A program made the position numbers and the translations under genes. Shown here one piece after another: positions 16,656 to 25,000 of a stretch of DNA of 33,508 nt; the first letter of the stretch is position 1; each line of letters opens with the position of its first letter. The notes under the pieces are model-generated. The model ran no database searches, was not told where the DNA came from, and saw nothing but the letters and a program-made list of their open reading frames with translations. This DNA is from CAMBDS01 sp964355675 (GTDB taxonomy: Bacteria > Electryoneota > AABM5-125-24 > Hatepunaeales > Hatepunaeaceae): NCBI GenBank assembly GCA_964355675.1, contig CAYHEC010000034.1, positions 1 to 33,508 on the forward strand, read 5' to 3'.

Positions 16656-18434
16656 TTGTTTTTCACCCTACTGTTAGTAGCGCTCACTCCTCTTTTAGTC
16701 ATCGGCTTTCGTACCTATTACGCGGCACGTAATTCGGTCGAACGAGAAGTGTTTTTGCAGATGGAAGCCGTTGCTGGTTACAAACGGATTCTGATTGAGA
16801 ACTGGCTAGTGGAACGTCTTAACGATTTGACAGCGGCACTACACTCTTCGTTACTAATTGAGGGCGACTTTGCTAAGGGGTCGCCCGCTTTATTTTCGGA
16901 CTTTGGCTCGGATCAATTTGATGCAGTTGCGCTGATTGCACACAATCGCGTGCTTTTAAATCCTGGGTTTACCGCTCTGGACAGTGCCTGGGCGGCGTCC
17001 CTATCTGCCATGTTTCCATCAAAAGCGGAAATTGGCAAAGAGCTGGTGATATACGGGAAGACCGAGTACGATCCTCGGGCTGGCACGTGGTTTACTTTGC
17101 TTCGAGCTTTCCCCACTTTTAACAGAGGTTATTTTGTTGCGGCGGGAAGAGTCAGAATTGCCCATTCGCTGGACAAACTGCTGAGTGACAGTATAGGACT
17201 TGGACAAACCGGTCAATCGTACCTTATCGACTCACAGGGGATCATGCTGACCGGCTCGCGTTTTCACCACCACCCCGCCGCAGGCACGCATAAAATGTCG
17301 AGCCCCGCGATAGAGTCTGCTCTTGCCGGCCATCCCGGGGTTGGTATTTACGATGGGTGGCTGGGGAACCGCTCGTTGGGAGCTTGGAGTCCTATAGCCG
17401 GAACTGGCTGGGCATTAATAGCAGAAATGGATGAGAATGAAGCTCTCACGCCAATAAGACAGCTCCGAAACGAATGGTTGGTCATCGCTCTGTTCACGCT
17501 GATATTGTCAGGATTGGCGGCGTCACTTTTATCCGGGTGGCTTGGCAAGCCGATTTTAGAATTAGCAATGGTTACTAAATCGGTCACTGAAGGAGATCTG
17601 AAAGTCAGATCCAAATTCTATCGAAAGGATGAGTTAGGCGAGCTTGCCGGTTCTTTTGACAAAATGATCGAAGCGCTTGACGCATCGAACCGAGCGCTCA
17701 AGAAATCCTATATTGATCTTCTCGAAAAAGAAAGACTTTTAGTTCAGGCAGAGAAGCTTGCCGCCATCGGTGAGCTGGTCGCCTCGGTTGTGCATGAGCT
17801 TCGAAATCCCCTCTCGGCTGTCAAAATGAATTTGAATATACTGTCGAGAGGATTAATGGCAGGCAGTGTCGAAGCCGAACAATTCATGATCGCCATTGAA
17901 CAAGCGGGTAGAATGGAAAGAATGCTCGGTACGATTCTCGAATTTTCCAAACCGGTGCATATATCTGTTTCCCAATTCTCAATTAATAAGTTATTAAACA
18001 GAACTATAGAAACATATTTTCAACTCGCTTCCGACAAAAATATCCACATTAAATTGAACCAACAAGTTGGTGAGATAACTATCTTCGGGGACTCCGAATT
18101 ACTGACTCAAGCGTTTAGCAACATCATCCGCAATAGTCTCGACGCCTTAGAAACTATGACCGCCGGAACAATTCAGATAGACGTTGGCGTAAACGATGAT
18201 GCCGGAGAAAAGGTTCGAATTGCTATCTCTGATAATGGTCGGGGAATGGAGCAATCGACTAAGGAGCGAATCTTTGAACCTTTCTTTACAACTCGTCTTG
18301 ACGGAACAGGACTTGGGTTGCCCAATGTAAAAAAGGTGATCGAATTGCATCGGGGAACGATTGAAATCATGTCTGAACCCGGACGGGGAACCCGTGTGGA
18401 AATCCTTCTACCAACTGGAGACAAGTTTGCCTGA
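16656..18434 (+). CDS. Membrane sensor histidine kinase (NtrB/ZraS-like)
   Basis: The protein has 592 residues from TTG 16656. A first membrane helix (about 2-18) is followed by an extracytoplasmic Cache-like sensor (about 30-265) and a second helix (about 272-295). A HAMP domain (about 296-350) comes next, then HisKA with phospho-acceptor His380 (VVHELRNPLS) and a HATPase domain with NIIRNSLDAL, DNGRGM and GTGLGL. It should phosphorylate the regulator encoded next; the genes overlap by eight bases. The start is uncertain. The frame stays open upstream and encodes GRIGRRL, a positively charged lead expected before the first helix, but the only candidate start there is ATT 16608, preceded by GAGG. 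Confidence 0.94.
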   Translation: MFFTLLLVALTPLLVIGFRTYYAARNSVEREVFLQMEAVAGYKRILIENWLVERLNDLTAALHSSLLIEGDFAKGSPALFSDFGSDQFDAVALIAHNRVLLNPGFTALDSAWAASLSAMFPSKAEIGKELVIYGKTEYDPRAGTWFTLLRAFPTFNRGYFVAAGRVRIAHSLDKLLSDSIGLGQTGQSYLIDSQGIMLTGSRFHHHPAAGTHKMSSPAIESALAGHPGVGIYDGWLGNRSLGAWSPIAGTGWALIAEMDENEALTPIRQLRNEWLVIALFTLILSGLAASLLSGWLGKPILELAMVTKSVTEGDLKVRSKFYRKDELGELAGSFDKMIEALDASNRALKKSYIDLLEKERLLVQAEKLAAIGELVASVVHELRNPLSAVKMNLNILSRGLMAGSVEAEQFMIAIEQAGRMERMLGTILEFSKPVHISVSQFSINKLLNRTIETYFQLASDKNIHIKLNQQVGEITIFGDSELLTQAFSNIIRNSLDALETMTAGTIQIDVGVNDDAGEKVRIAISDNGRGMEQSTKERIFEPFFTTRLDGTGLGLPNVKKVIELHRGTIEIMSEPGRGTRVEILLPTGDKFA

Positions 18435-19776
18435 TATTTTGATTATCGACGACGATAGATCGATTTGTCGTACGCTGGAACTTCATTATGCTCAAGCTGG
18501 ATATTATGTCCGTACCGCTGGAAGCTTAGCTGAAGGCCGGAAGCTATTTAATGATGTAAGGCCTGATGTAATTGTGCTTGACTTAAAACTTCCAGATGGC
18601 GATGGGATAACCCTTCTGAAAGCGCTCAACAGTCTCTCTGATGCTCCACCTGTAATCATGTTGACTGGTCACCAAGACTTAGAGTACGCTATCGAAGCAA
18701 TGAAAGCAGGGGCTTATGATTATCTCCTAAAGCCTCCAGAGATCGATCAGCTTGACTTACTTGTTGGAAAAGGCGCCGAGCAACACATAGTTCGCAAGTC
18801 GAATAATTTCAACGGGAAATTTATCGAAGGCTCGCGTATTGTCGGAACGAGTATGCCGATACTTCAGCTTCACAAGCAGATCGGCATCGCTTCTCGCACC
18901 CGCGCAACAGTCCTTATCACGGGTGAATCGGGATCTGGTAAAGAGCTTGTAGCCCGCGGTATTCATCAATATTCATCACCTAATAGTCCGTTTGTCGCCA
19001 TCAATTGTGGTGCGATTGCACCAAATCTCATTGAGAGTGAATTATTTGGGCACAAGCGTGGTTCCTTTACGGGGGCGTCAGAAGATCAAACGGGGCGATT
19101 CGAGGAATCTGGAGAGGGGACAATATTTTTAGATGAGATTGGTGATTTGCCGATGGAAATGCAGGTGAAGTTATTACGGGTGTTACAAGAGAAGACATAT
19201 TTCAGAGTCGGAGAAGGAAAATTATTCACACTCAAATCGCGGGTGATTGCCGCTACTAATCGAAACCTTCCAGACAGAATATCAGCAGGATTATTTCGTA
19301 AAGACTTATTCTTCAGGATCAGTCCTTTGATGATTGCAGTTCCATCGCTACGCGAACGGGTTACAGACATTCCCGAACTTGCATACTCTATGATCAACAA
19401 GCTTGGTAAAGAACTTGGTAGTAAAGTAACAAATATCAATGAAAGCGATATATTATTGTTGCAGGGGTATGACTGGCCTGGAAATGTCAGGGAATTGGAG
19501 AACGTGATTTTTCAATCGCTTCTCCAATCCTCAGGAGAAAAACTGAATCTCAAATTTTCGCCCTCTAAATCTAAGCAGGAAATCGACAGCAATTCAGTTC
19601 TGGTGCCTTTGTCGGAAGTTGAAAAGGATCATATCGAAAAAGTTCTGGAGCATTGCGGCTGGAATTTTGGCGAAGCTTGTCGAATTTTGAAAATCAGCAG
19701 ACCCACCTTGCGCAAGAAGATAGCGGACTACCAATTAATCCCGAAACTGCATTTACAAAATACGAAGTCAAGATAA
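18427..19776 (+). CDS. Sigma-54-dependent response regulator (NtrC family)
   Basis: The protein has 450 residues. The receiver domain (1-115) has acidic residues Asp8-Asp10, phospho-acceptor Asp52 (IVLDLKLPDGDG) and conserved Lys102. The AAA+ domain (about 135-370) has Walker A GESGSGKE (166-173), the sigma-54 contact loop GSFTGA (212-217, a common variant of GAFTGA) and Walker B GTIFLDEIG. A Fis-type helix-turn-helix ends the protein (WNFGEACRILKISRPTLRKK). It activates sigma-54 promoters on phosphorylation by its partner kinase. TTG 18427 was chosen because GGAG lies six bases upstream and the receiver then starts at the usual place (MPDILIIDDD). No clear -24/-12 promoter was spotted in the window, so targets are unknown. 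Confidence 0.95.
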   Translation: MPDILIIDDDRSICRTLELHYAQAGYYVRTAGSLAEGRKLFNDVRPDVIVLDLKLPDGDGITLLKALNSLSDAPPVIMLTGHQDLEYAIEAMKAGAYDYLLKPPEIDQLDLLVGKGAEQHIVRKSNNFNGKFIEGSRIVGTSMPILQLHKQIGIASRTRATVLITGESGSGKELVARGIHQYSSPNSPFVAINCGAIAPNLIESELFGHKRGSFTGASEDQTGRFEESGEGTIFLDEIGDLPMEMQVKLLRVLQEKTYFRVGEGKLFTLKSRVIAATNRNLPDRISAGLFRKDLFFRISPLMIAVPSLRERVTDIPELAYSMINKLGKELGSKVTNINESDILLLQGYDWPGNVRELENVIFQSLLQSSGEKLNLKFSPSKSKQEIDSNSVLVPLSEVEKDHIEKVLEHCGWNFGEACRILKISRPTLRKKIADYQLIPKLHLQNTKSR

Positions 19777-19809
19777 TCTCGGCAAAGGATTCAGATTTTT
19801 CTAATTAAC

Positions 19810-19838
19810 TTGACAACAGACGGGAAGGAATCTATATT
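19810..19838 (+). promoter_or_regulatory. Sigma-70-type promoter for the initiator tRNA
   Basis: A perfect -35 box TTGACA (19810-19815) and a -10 box TATATT (19833-19838) are separated by 17 bases, the ideal spacing. Transcription would start near 19845, about 25 bases before the tRNA. Confidence 0.85.
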
Positions 19839-19869
19839 AGGCGGTGTGCGGAATTAAGACGCATCAGAT

Positions 19870-19943
<74 letters not shown>

Positions 19944-19955
19944 CAGGTGATAAAG

Positions 19956-19985
19956 AAGACCGGAACCAATTGGCTCCGGTCTTTG
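19956..19985 (+). terminator. Rho-independent terminator after tRNA-fMet
   Basis: Nine-base arms AAGACCGGA (19956-19964) and TCCGGTCTT (19975-19983) enclose CCAATTGG and run into TTTGCATTTATT. The stem also has Ts on its other side when read on the - strand, so it may serve the convergent gene ending at 20102 as well. The rest of the 19986-20101 gap holds only a weak AT-rich palindrome (20028-20049). Confidence 0.8.
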
Positions 19986-20101
19986 CATTTATTGCACGGT
20001 CGAGTGTGCATATTTTATATACCCTGGAACGTATAGTAAAGAATACGTTATATCATGTTAGTGGAGACTTAATATAGTATCAATTTGTAGCTGAATGATT
20101 G

Positions 20102-21562
20102 TTATCGAATAAGAAGAAGCTTCATTGACCGGCTAATGCCTCCGGCTTCAAGGCGGCATAAATAGGCTCCTGTCGGCAGTCCGGTGGCATTCCAACCGAC
20201 TGAATACTCACCCGGAAGTAGTCTTTCATTGACTAACTCGATAACCAATCGTCCGTCAAGACCGTAAATTGAAAGTCTGGTGGCTTTCTGATTTACAGGA
20301 AGTATCGAAAAACTGATTGTCGTTGAACTGTTGAACGGGTTGGGGTAGGGCGTGGATAATGCCAATAACGATGGAAAAGCCGGATCGAGCAATGAAACCG
20401 AGTTATAAGCTGGATCAGGGGCGGTGCGAACAAGATAGGCTTCATCTTCAGAAAGCCGAGACGTGTTCTTTCCGCCAATTAGGTAACCACCGTCCTCAGT
20501 TGCAAGAACAGCATTAAAAATTCGAGAGTGCACTTCATTGCCAAAATCAAACCGCCAGGTGACTTCACCCTCTTCATTAAGTCGAATGATCGGATAGCGC
20601 GATTTTTGGTCTTCACCTACCACTAGATACCCACCACCGGGAGCGTTGACAAGATCATTAATCCGATCAGAACCAACCTCTTCAGCACCCCACTTGCGAG
20701 ACCAGACTGTATCACCATTGGCTGTGAACTTGACAAGGTAAAATTCCTGATCGTCATTCTGTCGCCCATTTCCACCTGCAAGGTAACTGCCGTCTGGTGC
20801 TTCAATTGCACATACAAAGGCATGAATTTCATTCGAGGCGCTTACAGCTCTCATCCATTCTTGGTTGCCAAGCGAATCAGTCTTTACAATAAATCCCTTC
20901 ACTCCGCCGAAGGAAGAAGTATTCCCGACACCCAAAAATCCTTTGTCATTGGTGGGTATCACACGTATGAAAGAGTCTCCACCCCGCCCACCATAGATAC
21001 CTCGCCAGATTACTTCACCATCGTCATCGACCTTCACCAACCAAGCGTCCCAAGATCCAAACTCAGCATGTTCATTGGTCAGCCCTGCCGCGACAGCACA
21101 TCCGTCATGAGATAGTGTTACATCATAAAATTCTGTTGTGCCGTAACCTCTTGCCCAGACGGAGTCACCATCAGCGTCGATTTTCAGCAGTGAGGTTGTA
21201 TTAACTGCATCGCGATTGATTGTTCCAACCAACACGTACCCGTCATCAGGCATCTGAACAAATCCTCCAAAGAAGTCGTGATTCCGCTGGGCTCCATAGT
21301 TACGAGCCCACTCCATTTCGCCTCGTACGTTAACTTTAATGAATAGGTAATCCCAAAATGGGTATCCACATTTTCCGCCAATAGCAAATCCACCGTCAGA
21401 GGTTTGAATTAAGCGCTGGCAATCGTCAAAACCCTCCCAAGCAGGGTAGAGTCCTGTCCAAAGAGTATCGGGTTGTTGAGCGAAAGCGGTACATGAAAGC
21501 ATAAAGGCGCAGGCGACAAGTGTCGCCTGCGCCTTGAATCCATATGTGTGAATCGTTCTCAC
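20102..21562 (-). CDS. Exported seven-repeat propeller-like protein with PNPFN sorting domain
   Basis: The protein has 486 residues from GTG 21562. A signal peptide ends in CTAFA-QQ (about residue 29). Seven repeats of about 50 residues share a core such as DGGFAIGG, DDGYVLVG, DKGFLGVG, DGSYLAGG, GGGYLVVG and DGGYLIGG, each followed by xxLxKxxxxGxxxW. This suggests a seven-bladed propeller. The last 85 residues form a sorting domain with TPYPNPFNSST and a final MKLLLIR strand, pointing to type IX secretion. The GTG start overlaps the stop of the upstream remnant (GTGA), which supports it. The open frame extends upstream to 21652, but that part covers the remnant and does not look like signal peptide. 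Molecular role is unknown. Confidence 0.88.
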   Translation of the reverse strand: MRTIHTYGFKAQATLVACAFMLSCTAFAQQPDTLWTGLYPAWEGFDDCQRLIQTSDGGFAIGGKCGYPFWDYLFIKVNVRGEMEWARNYGAQRNHDFFGGFVQMPDDGYVLVGTINRDAVNTTSLLKIDADGDSVWARGYGTTEFYDVTLSHDGCAVAAGLTNEHAEFGSWDAWLVKVDDDGEVIWRGIYGGRGGDSFIRVIPTNDKGFLGVGNTSSFGGVKGFIVKTDSLGNQEWMRAVSASNEIHAFVCAIEAPDGSYLAGGNGRQNDDQEFYLVKFTANGDTVWSRKWGAEEVGSDRINDLVNAPGGGYLVVGEDQKSRYPIIRLNEEGEVTWRFDFGNEVHSRIFNAVLATEDGGYLIGGKNTSRLSEDEAYLVRTAPDPAYNSVSLLDPAFPSLLALSTPYPNPFNSSTTISFSILPVNQKATRLSIYGLDGRLVIELVNERLLPGEYSVGWNATGLPTGAYLCRLEAGGISRSMKLLLIR

Positions 21563-21765
21563 CGTAACAGAACCACTCCTTGAGTGAAAGTACTCCTTCC
21601 AGCATCCAGTCGGACGAGATAAACGCCGCTTGCGGCATTGTCGGCTCGCCATATTAGACTGTGGCTGCCTGCTTCCAATTCACCATCCGACAAGGACCCT
21701 ACCAGACGCCCTGATAAGTCGTAGATGCTCAAGGCGACATGAGTCTGTTCAGGTAGGATGCCTTC
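21559..21765 (-). pseudogene. Orphan C-terminal sorting-domain remnant
   Basis: A 68-codon frame, directly preceded by an in-frame stop and lacking any start, encodes the last part of a PNPFN-type sorting domain. It contains LSIYDLSGRLVGSLSDG, SHSLIWRADNAASGVYLVRL and a final GVVLLR. It aligns step by step with the end of the giant protein (LTISVFDVAGREV, VVWSAESLVSGVYIVKM, KVMLVK). The PNPFN motif and everything before it are missing. It begins 11 bases after the giant gene's stop and ends in a GTGA overlap with the next gene. It reads as the tail of a lost cargo gene, left by deletion or recombination. Confidence 0.85.
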
Positions 21766-21776
21766 TCAGTAAGTCC

Positions 21777-22055
21777 TTACTTCACAAGCATTACCTTGCG
21801 AATAGCACTGAAATTCGAAGCTTTCATCTTCACGATGTAAACACCCGACACCAGCGACTCAGCTGACCAGACAACATTATGATGACCAGCCTTCATTTCT
21901 CCATTCACCAGCGTCGTCACTTCACGGCCGGCTACATCGAACACACTTATCGTTAGGCGCGTCGCTTCCGGCAAGCCAAAGGCGATACGCGTTACTGCAT
22001 TGAACGGGTTCGGGTAGTTCTGACTGAGGTAGTACTCGGTTGGAATAGCTGTCTC
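21777..22055 (-). other. C-terminal PNPFN sorting domain of the giant protein
   Basis: The last 90 or so residues contain EYYLSQNYPNPFNAVTRI, FGLPEATRLTISVFDVAGRE and SGVYIVKMKAS, ending in KVMLVK. This is the type IX secretion C-terminal domain pattern, also seen at 14400-14660 and 20110-20360 in this window. No type IX machinery gene is in the window. Confidence 0.88.
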
Positions 22056-25000
22056 AACCGTTGCATCGATCACCGTGAAGCCGTCGGTCGTATATGTCAT
22101 CGACCCTTCCTGAACGTTAGCTCCAAGCTCAAACTCCGCCTCATTCTCAGCACTCCAGAGACGTAGTGTGAAGGCTTCATTTTCGATTAGTCCATCCACA
22201 GTTTTCGTCGAAGGATCATCACCCCAGACCGCAACTCCAATCTGACCATCGGTCACACAACCGACGCCGATCAGACGGCCCGATGCGTTGAACGCTGCCA
22301 CCTGGTCGGAGGCATTTAGCTCGACGCCTACCACCTTGGTAATCAGTATGCTCATGTTTGCACCAGTCGAGGGCAGATCGGCCCAGTGACCCTTGGCTTG
22401 TGACTCAGGATCTACCACGATGGAAGCCGCTTGATCACGCGCCACCGGGTAATTTAATACAGTCTCCTGATTGACATTGATCTGGTAACCAAGACCCGCA
22501 TGCCACGGTTGCATGTTGCTGAAGTTCCGCGACGGGATCATAAAAGCGCCCTGCCAGTCCTTGGCAATGATGACGCGATCGAGAATCGGTGACAGAACAT
22601 AGAGTCCACCTGCCCGGCTTGCATCGAGCGGATAGTCCGGGGAGTAGGCGATTATATTCCAACCTCGACCTATAGGTACATCAGCTTGAGCTCCTACAGA
22701 GATACCAGTCCATCTTGCCGACATTGCTGTGTCCAGACGGACCTGATACCCCTCGGAGATATTCCAGTAATGAATGCCGTTGAAATTTCGCGACGGAACG
22801 TAGAACAAACCACGCTCATTCTTCATCAGAATAAGGTGATGGTCGCCGTTATTGGGACGGCGGAGCTGGGCCATCATCGGGACAATTTCCGGACCTGGAT
22901 CGCCATTATAGAGGGCTTGATCAGTCGGGGTAATATTGATCGAAATCAAGTTCCAGCCTAATCGGAAGGGAACTTCCTGAGTCCGGGCGCGGAAACTTTC
23001 GATAGCAAGAACGGTGAAGCCATTGCTCTGCCAGACCATATCACCTTCCTCCACTCTTGGCGTGCCCTCCCACTCCTCGTTGGCCTCATTATCCCAGAGA
23101 CGAAGATTGATTGTCTCACCACCTTCGAAATAATCCGGATGGTCGTCATTGGCTCCCCAAGCGGCCATACCCGTCTCGGCGTCTTCCCAAACAGCGCTAC
23201 CGGCAAGTACACCGTCGGGCGTGAAGGCGCCGATTTCCCAACCTGCCGGAACCGGATCACCATCAAAGGTTATGCCGGTTACCAGTAAACTGTGGTTGTC
23301 GGCGGTTTCCTCGACGTTGACGAAGTGCACGGGATCAATGGAGCCGGTACGCAACAGGAGATGGATGACCACCAACGGCTGGTCCGGATCATTGGACTCA
23401 ATCATCAAATCGGCATAGTAATTGGTATCAGGTTCCAACCTTTGCGAATCAAAGGTCAGAGTAACGTTTTCTTCCTGGCCAATTGCGAGAGTTCCATCTT
23501 CCGGATTGACCTCGAGCCAGTTTGGTCCCTGATTGGCAAGAAAGTCGAGATACCAGATCACCTTGGGCAAAGCCCAACCCCACATGCCCTGTTGGCGCCA
23601 GTTGGCGTACTGGTGGGAGTCAGTTGTGCCCGTAATGACTGCATAACCTCGGCCATAGTTATAGGCAACGATGCCGGCGAGATTTTGGTTCTCGTTGAAG
23701 CGCGCAATTACCTGATACCAATCGCTGTTGTCGATGCGGCCAAGATCGCCTCTATTGAAGCTGGAGTGACACCACGAGTTGCCGGACAACCCTTCGCCGC
23801 CTTGCCAGTTGCAGAGTTCAGCAAGGTAGTTGTAGTTTTCGGCGTCGGGATTGTTCGTTACTTCAACTATACCTTGGTTGGAATAGGTTTGTGCATTGCG
23901 GGTGAGATCGCCGACACTGACCGGAGCGACACCCCAGTTATTGGTAGCGGTCCCCTGGTAGAGGACACCGCCAGCGTCAACCCACTCTTCGAAGCGAGCA
24001 CGGTTTTGGTTCCACAGTTGATTGAACTGATCGGACTGGAATTCACGAATCCAGATCACTTGGTAATCTTCAATCGGTGCATTGCCAAACTGATTGCTGT
24101 TGTACTGGGTGATTTGGACGCCCTCCTGCTGCCACATCTCTTCCATCTGGTCGCCCCAGCCTCCGGCTTCTTTGAAGAGCGCGTAGCGGGATTCAGGCGG
24201 ATCGCGGCGCGGTCCGACAATGTTCCCGAGAACGCTGCGCAGACTGCGATTTGGCGCGTCACGTTGAGGCTCTATTTCCTCGGCAATAATGTTCCATTCA
24301 AGATCGTCACCGCCTTGATCACCCTGATTGCGAATGACCAGTTGTTGATTGACCGGATCCCCGCCGACCGCAAGTCCGACACGAATCCAACTATCATCGT
24401 CGGGATCGGTCACGATGTTGGGTGGAGTCTGGCCACGGCCGACCAAGTCGAACCAGAACTGTCCGGCCTCCTCCCCTGCCCCGAGATTCGCCGCATCCGA
24501 GAAGAACGTAATCCTGCCAGCGCGGTCGTCGATGTCGGTCGGATGGAACAGCAGATTGACTATCGCTTCTTCTCGAGCATTGATAGTAATCCCGTCATCC
24601 GCATCGGTATTGAACTCAGCCGCATTGGATGAAGTGACCCGGCTGATGACCAGAACTTCAGTCCCAACGTTCGAGATCGTCACCGGGATCGCTCTCACAC
24701 CACCGACATAGGTCGTTTCGAATGAAAGTAGATCCGGCGCATTTTCCATCGGCTGAGCGATCGGTTCGGTCTCGAGCACCGGGGCTCCGGTGACGTTGAT
24801 AATCGCGTTAACAGCCACATCCCAGTGAGAAGGATCGTTCGACAGGAAGTGGATATTGCCTTCATAGACACCACCAATGAGATCGGTTGCGTTTAGGGTA
24901 ACAACGACATCCTGATCTGCTCCGGCGGCGATCTCACCTAATTCAGGTTCCCATCTCAACCAGAACAGTTCTTGGACACCGTCATCGACAATCTGATATT

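Noticed and set aside
17081..17110. TGGCACG-like sigma-54 promoter in the kinase gene
   Set aside because: The distance between the GG and GC elements is 15 nt, not the required 10, and it lies inside a coding region.
21563..21652. Longer N-terminus of the propeller-like protein, starting at 21652
   Set aside because: Those codons overlap the sorting-domain remnant in another frame and put 30 charged residues before a normal signal peptide; the GTG at 21562 overlaps the remnant's stop.
23292..24632. A 446-codon open frame on the + strand inside the giant gene, and others such as 27495-28304
   Set aside because: They lie antisense to a clearly repetitive coding region, have no recognisable domains or ribosome sites, and recur at equivalent module positions, as expected from codon use of the real gene.
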